The position numbers were made by a program, and so were the translations under genes. Positions 1-5,229 of a DNA stretch of 5,792 nt are shown here, one piece after another. The number at the start of each line of letters is the position of its first letter. Position 1 is the first letter of the stretch. The notes under the pieces are model-generated. The model saw only the letters and a program-made list of their open reading frames with translations, had not been told where the DNA came from and searched no databases. Origin of the DNA: HyVt-560 sp964577195 (lineage in GTDB: Bacteria > Pseudomonadota > Gammaproteobacteria > UWMA-0217); assembly GCA_964577195.1 (NCBI GenBank), contig CAZNYF010000170.1, positions 1-5,792 of the forward strand, in the 5' to 3' direction.

Positions 1-91
1 GCTCGACATGGAACAACCATGGCTTCACAGCAATGCCTTGTTCTGAACACGTTGGGTTGCGCTGACCCATCAAAGCAACATTGTTAGAGTA

Positions 92-1012
92 CTAACCTTT
101 TCCTCGAGTTCGCGCGCGGTTTTTCTTGCCATTGGTCAACTTGACTTGTTTTTCGATGAACTTAGCCACCATGCCTCCGATATCTTTGCCAGTAGCCGCT
201 TCTATTCCTTCTAACCCTGGCGATGAATTCACCTCCATAACAACCGGGCCTCGTTTGGAACGCAGAAAATCAACACCGCAAAGATTCAATCCCATCACTT
301 TAGCCGCCAACATGGCTGTTGCGCGCTCTTGAGGTGTGATTCTCACTAAACTCGCGGATCCACCGCGATGCAAGTTGGAGCGAAAATCGCCTTCCTTGGC
401 AGTCCGCTTCATCGCAGCAATGACACGTCCACCGACCACCAGGCAACGGATATCCTCACCATTTGATTCCTTAATATATTCCTGTACCAGGATATTCACC
501 TTTAAACCCATAAATGCCTGCAATAGACTTTCTGCAGCCTGCTGTGTTTCTGCCAGCACCACGCCAATACCCTGAGTACCCTCTAGCAGTTTTATGACTA
601 CCGGAGCACCACCAACCTGGTCAAGCAAATTGCCGATATCTCCGGGTTTACTGGCAAACCCGGTAATCGGCATTCCCACGCCACGACGAGACAAAAGCTG
701 CATAGAACGCAATTTATCACGCGAACGGCTGATGGCTACCGATTCATTGAGTGGGTACACACCCATCATTTCAAACTGTCGTAACACTGCTGTACCGTAA
801 AAAGTGACCGAAGCGCCAATACGCGGAATGACTGCATCAAAACCAGTCAACTCTTTACCATCAAAATAGATACTTGGATGTCGAGTGGTGATATTCATAT
901 AACAACGCAATACATCTAAAACATGGACTTCGTGTCCTCGATTTTGACAACTTTCTACCAGTCTTTTGGTTGAATAGAGTTTTTTATTTCTCGATAAAAT
1001 AGCTATTTTCAT
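92..1012 (-). CDS. rimK: Ribosomal protein S6--L-glutamate ligase RimK (ATP-grasp)
   Basis: RimK is a cytoplasmic ATP-grasp ligase that adds glutamate residues to the C-terminus of ribosomal protein S6. The 306-residue product follows E. coli RimK (300 residues) nearly end to end, starting MKIAILSR. An N-terminal alpha/beta domain spans about residues 1-90 (AVIPRIG at 60-66, YPLNES at 86-91). The ATP-grasp fold contains K100, K141, the glycine-rich EGTQGIG loop (144-150), VQEYI (176-180), DIRC (187-190) and the KEGDFRSNLHRGG segment (206-218). D248, E260 and N262 match the magnesium ligands of the E. coli enzyme, so it should be active. The ATG start aligns with the E. coli start, with a weak GAG about 10 nt upstream. 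It lies 41 bp after an AstE-like hydrolase gene on the same strand, so the two are probably one operon. The last ~16 residues form an unusually basic tail (GKKNRARTRGKG). No clear terminator follows in the 91 bp to the window edge. Confidence 0.96.
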   Translation of the reverse strand: MKIAILSRNKKLYSTKRLVESCQNRGHEVHVLDVLRCYMNITTRHPSIYFDGKELTGFDAVIPRIGASVTFYGTAVLRQFEMMGVYPLNESVAISRSRDKLRSMQLLSRRGVGMPITGFASKPGDIGNLLDQVGGAPVVIKLLEGTQGIGVVLAETQQAAESLLQAFMGLKVNILVQEYIKESNGEDIRCLVVGGRVIAAMKRTAKEGDFRSNLHRGGSASLVRITPQERATAMLAAKVMGLNLCGVDFLRSKRGPVVMEVNSSPGLEGIEAATGKDIGGMVAKFIEKQVKLTNGKKNRARTRGKG

Positions 1013-1053
1013 AATTTATGTTCTCAAAGCCTGCCATTCATTATTTCTGCTCA

Positions 1054-2142
1054 CTATTTAACTTCTGGCTCTTTTTTACTTGCCACAATCGAATCTGCCA
1101 CCAACCCCTCCGCATCATGAAACGCATCTACCCTTGCTGCGGCTTCTGCTGGACGACTAAAATTTGCAATATGAAATAACGCATCGCCCTCATTCACTAA
1201 AGGTAAAGTAGAACGCCCAATAACAATGCCATCATTTTCAGCACGAATTTCCTGCTCCTGATCACCAAACGGAGCCGCGATCACACCGAGTAATGTTTTG
1301 CATTTGACCCGATCGCCGAGTGCCACATGAGTACGGAAAATACCACCTTGTGGGGAGCGTACCCAACCACGTTTAGTGGCCATGAGCGGAAGTTTGCGCG
1401 GTTTTTTACGTTTGCTGACTAACTTTTTAAGCATCCCGACTTCGCGCATGACATTGACGATGCCAGAAACCCCACCACGTATTGAAACTTCATCAAAACA
1501 CAAAGCCTCACCGGCTTCATACACCAGCATATTGATATTTCTTTTATTCGCACAGGCACGCAAAGTCCCTTTACCGGCTTTAATATTGACCATAACCGGC
1601 ACCCCAAATGCTTTTGCCAGTCGCAAAGTTTCGGGGTTTTCAAGGTCTGCTCGAATTTGTGGCAAATTACTTCGATGGATTGCGCCAGTATGCAAATCAA
1701 TACCGTAATCACAATGGCTAACGATTTCTTTATAAAACAAACGCGCTAATCGCGATGCCATCGACCCCCCTTCGTTACCGGGAAAACAGCGATTCAAATC
1801 ACGGCGATCAGGTAAATAGCGGGAATGATTTAAAACACCAAAAACATTCACAATTGGCACAACAATCAGAGTACCGTGTAATGCGCTGATTGCCCGCAGT
1901 TGTAACAGCCGACGAATGATTTCAATTCCGTTAAGTTCATCACCGTGAATTGCTGCACAGATAAAAAGACACGGACCAGCACGGCGACCATTGATGACAT
2001 GAATCGGCATTTCAATCTTGGTGTGTGTATAGATCACGGCAACCGGTAATGAAATTCGCTTACGCTCACCTGGGCGAACGGTGGTATCACCAATTTCTAT
2101 TACGCGTTTGTTAAGCTCGAACTTCTTTGCGGGGGTTGCCAT
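1054..2142 (-). CDS. Succinylglutamate desuccinylase/aspartoacylase-family zinc hydrolase
   Basis: This 362-residue product belongs to the AstE/AspA branch of the M14 zinc carboxypeptidase fold, whose members cleave amide bonds of N-acyl amino acids or peptides. The zinc site is visible as HGDE (H66, E69) with a third ligand H151 in DLHTG (149-153). DLNRCFPG (115-122) supplies the substrate-carboxylate-binding N117 and R118, and the E209 region (LVYEAGE) is the likely place of the catalytic glutamate. After about residue 255 there is a beta-rich C-terminal domain (GWVRSPQGGIFR, ENDGIVIGR), typical of the family and reminiscent of a barrel-sandwich fold. The ATG has a good GGAG (plus-strand 2148-2151) 5 nt upstream. 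No signal peptide is seen, so it should be cytoplasmic. It precedes rimK by 41 bp, which suggests its substrate is linked to RimK glutamylation, but that is inference. It is not flanked by the arginine-succinyltransferase genes, so it is unlikely to be the catabolic AstE. Confidence 0.9.
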   Translation of the reverse strand: MATPAKKFELNKRVIEIGDTTVRPGERKRISLPVAVIYTHTKIEMPIHVINGRRAGPCLFICAAIHGDELNGIEIIRRLLQLRAISALHGTLIVVPIVNVFGVLNHSRYLPDRRDLNRCFPGNEGGSMASRLARLFYKEIVSHCDYGIDLHTGAIHRSNLPQIRADLENPETLRLAKAFGVPVMVNIKAGKGTLRACANKRNINMLVYEAGEALCFDEVSIRGGVSGIVNVMREVGMLKKLVSKRKKPRKLPLMATKRGWVRSPQGGIFRTHVALGDRVKCKTLLGVIAAPFGDQEQEIRAENDGIVIGRSTLPLVNEGDALFHIANFSRPAEAAARVDAFHDAEGLVADSIVASKKEPEVK

Positions 2143-2194
2143 AAATTCTCCAGATTATTTTTAGTTTTCCATTTTCTGCATAGCCTACTTGCAG

Positions 2195-2223
2195 TTAAAC
2201 TACACTTAATACTTACCTATAGA
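2195..2223 (+). promoter_or_regulatory. Candidate sigma70-like promoter for the RimB-like gene
   Basis: A TTAAAC hexamer (2195-2200) lies 17 bp before TATAGA (2218-2223) in the 96-bp divergent gap. The -10 matches the consensus at four of six bases and the -35 at only three. The implied transcript would start around 2230, leaving a very short leader before the ATG at 2239. That fits the lack of a properly spaced Shine-Dalgarno there. No equally good minus-strand promoter for the hydrolase-rimK operon stood out in the same gap. Confidence 0.25.
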
Positions 2224-2238
2224 TGCTTTTTTACCAGG

Positions 2239-2724
2239 ATGCGAAAACTAATACTTGCTGCCATCTTCATACTTCCTAATATCACAGGATGCTCACCGCA
2301 AGTTTTAGGGGGCATTGAAATGGCTCAGGTATTACCTTCGCAACTGATTTTTGCGGCTAAAATGGACACGGGTGCAGACCATTCTTCGATTAATGCAAAC
2401 AATATTAAAATATTCAGCCGCGAGGGAAAACAGTGGGTTCAATTTGATATCAAAAATCAACGAGGAGAATCTGCAACACTCGAGCGGCCTCTAGTCCGAA
2501 TTGCAAAAATCAAACGTCACACCAGTGCAGCTGATCAGCGTCCAGTTGTTCATCTTAAGTTTTGCCTTCACAAAACATGCCGAATTGCAGAGACCAACTT
2601 GGCTGATCGAAGTCGGTTTGATTATTCTTTATTAATTGGCCGTAGTGCGATGGGAGAAGATTTTATTATTGCACCGTCAAAACGAAATACGCGACAGCCA
2701 AGCTGTGATAAAAAGTGCCTTTAG
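2239..2724 (+). CDS. RimB-type retropepsin-like aspartic protease ('ATP-dependent zinc protease' family), lipoprotein
   Basis: The 161-residue product has the retropepsin-like fold often labelled 'putative ATP-dependent zinc protease'. In Pseudomonas, RimB of this family is linked to RimK and S6 glutamylation. The core carries the aspartyl-protease motif KMDTGADHSSI (41-51, catalytic D43), WVQFDI (66-71), ERPLVRI (82-88), RPVVHLKF (101-108), LADRSRF (121-127) and the closing LLIGRSAMGEDFII (131-144). Such one-aspartate proteins are expected to act as homodimers. Residues 1-18 form a lipoprotein signal: MRK, a hydrophobic stretch, then lipobox ITGC with C18 as the lipidation site. This predicts membrane anchoring outside the cytoplasm. 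C109/C114 and C156/C160 could form disulfides there. The ATG at 2239 has AGG directly abutting it, so no usable ribosome-binding site; a better one sits before M28. I kept the first start because residues 22-31 match the first strand of the family domain. The gene is transcribed away from the hydrolase-rimK operon. Confidence 0.85.
   Translation: MRKLILAAIFILPNITGCSPQVLGGIEMAQVLPSQLIFAAKMDTGADHSSINANNIKIFSREGKQWVQFDIKNQRGESATLERPLVRIAKIKRHTSAADQRPVVHLKFCLHKTCRIAETNLADRSRFDYSLLIGRSAMGEDFIIAPSKRNTRQPSCDKKCL
2307..2322 (+). promoter_or_regulatory. Strong internal Shine-Dalgarno with in-frame ATG (codon 28)
   Basis: AGGGGG (2307-2312) is followed by a 7-nt spacer and ATG (2320-2322), which is codon 28 of the RimB-like gene in the same frame. 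By sequence this is a better initiation site than the annotated ATG at 2239. A product started here would lack the signal peptide and lipobox cysteine and stay in the cytoplasm, but would also lose part of the first strand of the domain. It may be chance, because the AGGGGG encodes residues within the natural LGG strand. Confidence 0.35.
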
Positions 2725-2768
2725 TACTCCAACAAGTTTGTATTGATGCGTGAGTGAGTCATCAAGCG

Positions 2769-2782
2769 GTTAGATATCTAAC
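2769..2782 (+). terminator. Short palindrome followed by T-run, possible weak terminator
   Basis: GTTAGATATCTAAC is a perfect 14-bp palindrome in the 70-bp gap between two convergent genes. As RNA it could fold to a five-pair stem with an ATAT loop. On the plus strand it is followed by TTTT and then a second T-rich stretch (2783-2793). The position suits termination of the RimB-like transcript. The stem is AT-rich and weak, so it may instead be a protein-binding palindrome or chance. Confidence 0.3.
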
Positions 2783-2794
2783 TTTTCACTTTTC

Positions 2795-3835
2795 TTAAAG
2801 ATCTTTCCCATCAATTAACCGGGATATTTTTTGCTCGTAATCTTCTTCATTCTGATAGAGTTTTAAACACTCTGTCGCGACCGTTTCCCAGTGCTTTTCA
2901 CTTTCCAAAACAATGGCTTCTAACTCGCTCGACGAATTTGTTTCTGACCAATGCTGGTACGCCTTAATTAACCCAGGTTGCAGCTTTTTACGTAACGGGG
3001 TGAGCATCCCAAAATAGAAATGTAGATAATGGGGTTGCCCGCGTTGAAGAATTTTTTTCAGTGTAGAGAGTGCGTCTGCCAAATTATCCCGAACGGCACG
3101 CAAACGAATTTCAGCAGGCAGCCCGGAAACACTCTGGAGTAATTTTTCCCATTCTTCTGAGAGTATTTCACCAGCGGCCAGCTCACCTGTTTCATGCCAG
3201 AGAATCACTTCAATTTGATCCTCGGTAAGCTGATTGAGCCCGGCATTCAAATTCTCTTCCAGCTCGTAGAATGCCAGCGCTTTGCCCATGGCATTATCAG
3301 CTTCGTTCCAACGCCACTCCTGAACCCGCTCCCAAAGCAACCGGCGCAATGCCTCTCGGCGCAAAAACACCGTACCATCACGAGTCATCGCAGGAGGAGC
3401 GGTTAAATCACGGGCAAGCTCCTTCCCGGCAATTAAGATTCGATCACCACCCATCTGACGGCGTTCATGCACATGCGCGAGGAAAAAATGCGCCACAGAA
3501 TTCACGCCAAAGCCACCGCTGTAGATCAAGTCATCATCGGCTAGCGCGGTATTGATTGCATCCTGATCAAATGGGTCATATCGATTGCCATTGATTTCTA
3601 TGGCTGCATAGTCATGATCCTCAATATTTTCCCAATCATGCTCGCGCTTTTTAACCCATTCACCTAAAGCATCACGGTCCAAATCCTCATCAAACCCAAG
3701 CCCTTGTTCCCAACGAAATAATTCGCGCATTTTCATCAAATAGGTACAGAGCGTATAGCTACCCGCATGGCGAGCATCCGAGATGTGGCAGTTCGTTTGA
3801 ACAGCCTCGATAAGTTGTTGATGTGCTGCGGGCAT
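2795..3835 (-). CDS. Conserved protein of unknown function (Sfum_1244-like)
   Basis: No known enzyme fits this 346-residue product. It resembles an uncharacterised proteobacterial family that I recall under the label Sfum_1244, of similar length and with the same opening (NCHISDARHAGSYTLCTYL, residues 15-33). Other conserved-looking blocks are YDPFD (86-90), a glycine-rich IYSGGFGVNSVAHFFLA (104-120), GKELARDLTAPPAM (137-150), FLRREALRRLLWERVQEW (157-174), ILWHETGELAAGEIL (211-225) and HFYFGMLTPLRKKLQPGLIKAY (272-293). The HETGE segment (214-218) looks like a metal-binding or catalytic site, but no fold supports that. It has no signal peptide and no membrane segment, so it is probably cytoplasmic, and the C-terminal third is helical and charged. 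The ATG has GGAG four nt upstream. It is divergent from the 188-residue gene across a 93-bp promoter region. Confidence is high that it is a gene and moderate on the family name. Confidence 0.85.
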   Translation of the reverse strand: MPAAHQQLIEAVQTNCHISDARHAGSYTLCTYLMKMRELFRWEQGLGFDEDLDRDALGEWVKKREHDWENIEDHDYAAIEINGNRYDPFDQDAINTALADDDLIYSGGFGVNSVAHFFLAHVHERRQMGGDRILIAGKELARDLTAPPAMTRDGTVFLRREALRRLLWERVQEWRWNEADNAMGKALAFYELEENLNAGLNQLTEDQIEVILWHETGELAAGEILSEEWEKLLQSVSGLPAEIRLRAVRDNLADALSTLKKILQRGQPHYLHFYFGMLTPLRKKLQPGLIKAYQHWSETNSSSELEAIVLESEKHWETVATECLKLYQNEEDYEQKISRLIDGKDL

Positions 3836-3881
3836 AGCTCTCCAGTAACAGCGACAATAGAAGTGGTATCAAGCCTGAGTC

Positions 3882-3910
3882 AGTATTTATGCTAATCTGC
3901 AAAAAATCAA
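3882..3910 (-). promoter_or_regulatory. Candidate sigma70-like promoter for the Sfum_1244-like gene
   Basis: Read on the minus strand, TTGATT (3910-3905) and AATACT (3887-3882) are separated by exactly 17 bp. Each matches its consensus hexamer at four of six positions. Transcription would start near 3875 and give a leader of about 40 nt containing the GGAG ribosome-binding site. Confidence 0.4.
3890..3898 (+). promoter_or_regulatory. Candidate extended -10 promoter for the 188-residue protein gene
   Basis: TGCTAATCT has the TGn extension followed by a -10-like TAATCT (3893-3898). There is no good -35, which extended -10 promoters can lack. The start would fall near 3905, about 24 nt before the ATG. 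It overlaps the minus-strand candidate promoter, so the two genes would compete for polymerase or be co-regulated. Confidence 0.22.
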
Positions 3911-3928
3911 CAATACAGGTAAAACCTC

Positions 3929-4495
3929 ATGGCAATGAGATTAAAGACTAAGTGGGCCAATCAGGACAAAGAACGGACTATCGAAGAAATCGCAGGCGCA
4001 CTCGCTTTTACTGTCTGGCGTATCGCTATGCAAGGCGTATTGAATTTGGAAAATGAAAATTTTCAGACAGACACCCAATCACAACGCGTTGATATTGCAG
4101 AAGAGTTTGCTATCTTCATCATTCATCTAACGGATCGAATGTCCTATGAAGAGCTGACCAACGAACAACGTATGGCTTTTATCAAAGCACTGGCTTTGAA
4201 AATGGCAGAATTTGACGAAGACAATCGCCAGGAAACTGATGGACCGGATGGTGATTACGGCAATGCCTTTATCTCATTGCTAAATCAGCGTATGGAAGAT
4301 TATTCTGATTGCACCTGGTCAGCCACTGATGGGCCAGGGTTTTCCATGACCCGAACCTTTGGAGATCATGTCACCAGTAGAGTGGGAGAACGCGACAAAA
4401 AATGGGTGACCACTTACGTTCAGGATATTGAGACACCTGAGGCGGAAGAAACTTTGAAAAAAGCGCTTAAAGCACTGATGGGTTGGGAGCTGTAG
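3929..4495 (+). CDS. Conserved-looking hypothetical protein, acidic and helical
   Basis: I do not recognise this 188-residue product with confidence. It starts with a basic segment (MAMRLKTKWANQDKERT), then runs as amphipathic helices rich in E and A: IEEIAGALAFTVWRIAMQGV (18-37), a LENENFQTDTQSQRVDIAEEF block (39-60), and IIHLTDRMSYEELTNEQRMAFIKALA (64-89). The second half carries two TDGP motifs (103-106 and 133-136) around a helix, then FSMTRTFGDHVTSRVG (138-153), and ends in an acidic helix finishing MGWEL. There is no signal peptide or clear membrane span, so it is likely cytoplasmic. AGG (3917-3919) lies nine nt before the first ATG; a second ATG two codons on is less well placed. It is divergent from the Sfum_1244-like gene with a shared 93-bp control region, which hints at a joint role. 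Coding is supported by length and coherent composition with no competing long frame. Confidence 0.8.
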   Translation: MAMRLKTKWANQDKERTIEEIAGALAFTVWRIAMQGVLNLENENFQTDTQSQRVDIAEEFAIFIIHLTDRMSYEELTNEQRMAFIKALALKMAEFDEDNRQETDGPDGDYGNAFISLLNQRMEDYSDCTWSATDGPGFSMTRTFGDHVTSRVGERDKKWVTTYVQDIETPEAEETLKKALKALMGWEL

Positions 4496-4555
4496 ACACT
4501 GGCTGTACGTCGGGCGTCGTCTGCGGAGATGTCGATGAGTTTTTGTGATCCGGAC

Positions 4556-4592
4556 AAAAAAATACCTGCTGGAGCATTGCTCCAGCAGGTAT
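4556..4592 (-). terminator. Strong Rho-independent terminator of the 64-residue protein gene
   Basis: Positions 4562-4575 and 4579-4592 are a perfect 14-bp inverted repeat (ATACCTGCTGGAGC and its complement) around a three-base ATT loop. On the minus strand the stem runs straight into seven U residues (plus-strand A-run 4556-4562). It begins 23 bp past the stop codon at 4615. The plus strand has no T-run after the stem, so the element is directional, though the stem might also stabilise the 3' end of the convergent 188-residue transcript. Confidence 0.88.
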
Positions 4593-4614
4593 CTATGACG
4601 TACTGATTGGGGAG

Positions 4615-4809
4615 TTACTTCGCCCAGGAATCAAATCCGTCAGTTTTCTTAGCTTGGCCATCTTCAAAGCCCGCTGAGTAAGCATCTGTAAGACGCTGTT
4701 CTTCACGCTCAGGATGACCCAGATAACCGCCCTGCCAGCCGATGATGTAATCCTGGTCTACGCCTTTGTCTTCCATCGCATTAGTCGTGTCATGATAATC
4801 TTGATTCAT
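4615..4809 (-). CDS. Small acidic protein of unknown function, 64 residues
   Basis: The product is an acidic, soluble 64-residue protein with two Gly/aromatic turns: YIIGWQGGYLGHP (21-33) and AYSAGFEDGQ (43-52), joined by EREEQRLTD. The A-Y-x-A-G-x-x-x-G pattern recalls the helix motifs of ribosome modulation factor (GYxAGxxGR) and the GWQGG recalls its WLGGW. The basic residues and the CPY of RMF are absent and the block order differs, so I do not call it RMF. It may belong to a family of short gammaproteobacterial hypotheticals, but I cannot name one. Evidence that it is real: a candidate promoter 45 bp upstream, a very strong terminator 23 bp downstream, and regular motif spacing. The ribosome-binding site is weak (AAGAG about 12 nt before the ATG). 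It is expressed as a single-gene unit between the 188-residue gene and ppx. Confidence 0.75.
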   Translation of the reverse strand: MNQDYHDTTNAMEDKGVDQDYIIGWQGGYLGHPEREEQRLTDAYSAGFEDGQAKKTDGFDSWAK

Positions 4810-4853
4810 AATTCAGATACTCTTGTTCTATCAGGTTAAAAATTCGTCAGAGG

Positions 4854-4882
4854 TATATACAACATTCATTCTGATGATACAA
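4854..4882 (-). promoter_or_regulatory. Candidate promoter of the 64-residue protein gene
   Basis: On the minus strand TTGTAT (4882-4877) is followed 17 bp later by TATATA (4859-4854). The -10 matches at four of six bases and the -35 at three. Initiation near 4847 would give a leader of about 38 nt. With the terminator at 4592-4556 this defines a monocistronic unit of roughly 290 nt. Confidence 0.42.
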
Positions 4883-4922
4883 CCCCTATCTATTCGTCCA
4901 TCGTAACGGAACTGTTTGAAAG

Positions 4923-4963
4923 GCTAAATATCTCTCTAGAGAGAGCAAAAACAGACCTTTAGC
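4923..4963. repeat. 14-bp palindrome nested in a 6-bp inverted repeat
   Basis: TCTCTCTAGAGAGA (4931-4944) is a perfect palindrome centred on CTAG. It sits inside a second inverted repeat, GCTAAA (4923-4928) with TTTAGC (4958-4963). This could be an operator for a dimeric regulator or part of a structured RNA. It lies 40-80 bp upstream of the candidate promoter of the 64-residue gene, a usual place for an activator site. Confidence 0.45.
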
Positions 4964-5006
4964 TAAGATCAGCACCTGATTCAGCCAATGACCTGTAACA
5001 ACGGTT

Positions 5007-5070
5007 ATCGTGCTCAGTCTCCAGGTTGTGAGCACCCGATTTTCTAGCGTGGTGGAGCGAACCAAATCGG
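5007..5070. repeat. Two overlapping, mutually exclusive hairpins
   Basis: Hairpin A pairs GTGCTCA (5010-5016) with TGAGCAC (5029-5035) around a 12-nt loop. Three more pairs (5007-5009 with 5038-5040) form across a two-base bulge, and a short T-run follows on the plus strand. Hairpin B pairs CCGATTT (5036-5042) with AAATCGG (5064-5070) around a 21-nt loop. Both need bases 5038-5040, so the full forms compete, as in attenuators and some small RNAs. The pairings are perfect as read, but transcription of this stretch is not shown. Confidence 0.45.
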
Positions 5071-5229
5071 CATTAATCAAGACTTGGGAGTATCGGCGGC
5101 GCTACCGTATTTTTTGGAGAATCTGAAAGTACTTTTTTTGGGCAGCTGGAAAACAACTCCAACCTTTATTTTGGCATTCGTTATACGTTTAAGAATTAAG
5201 GCATCATCTTGAAGATGTGTCAGCTACAA

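Larger units (their letters stand above)
4810..5229. other. 420-bp gap between the small-protein gene and ppx, no convincing gene
   Basis: Only short frames occur here. The longest is a minus-strand TTG-started frame (5080-4886) with no ribosome-binding site and no recognisable family, which I do not accept as coding. The stretch holds the small-gene promoter at its left end and a set of inverted repeats between 4923 and 5070. It also has two T-runs on the plus strand (5109-5115 and 5133-5139) that lack good stems before them. No clear intrinsic terminator for ppx is visible on the minus strand. It could hold a small RNA or a decayed gene. Confidence 0.5.

Noticed and set aside
11..41. GAACAA (12-17-area) and TTGTTC inverted repeat downstream of rimK, and TGGGT/ACCCA (53-57/65-69), considered as rimK terminators.
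   Set aside because: The stems are short or interrupted and no T-run follows on the minus strand.
1..70. Minus-strand frame from an ATG at 70 to the left edge, beginning MGQRNPTCSEQGIAV, in frame with and 21 bp after the rimK stop.
   Set aside because: Only 23 codons are visible, there is no well-placed ribosome-binding site and I recognise no family. A gene start here cannot be excluded without sequence to the left.
1376..1712. Frames of 97 and 110 codons on both strands inside the AstE-like hydrolase gene.
   Set aside because: They are shadows of a well-supported gene carrying intact zinc-site motifs.
4886..5080. 64-codon minus-strand frame in the ppx gap.
   Set aside because: It starts with TTG, has no ribosome-binding site, resembles no known family and overlaps the inverted repeats, which better explain the sequence.
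5093..5115. CGG...CCG followed by six T residues, considered as a plus-strand terminator.
   Set aside because: The stem is only three base pairs and the flanks do not pair.
5201..5218. CATCTT/AAGATG inverted repeat just past the ppx stop, considered as its terminator.
   Set aside because: There is almost no loop between the arms and no T-run on the minus strand.
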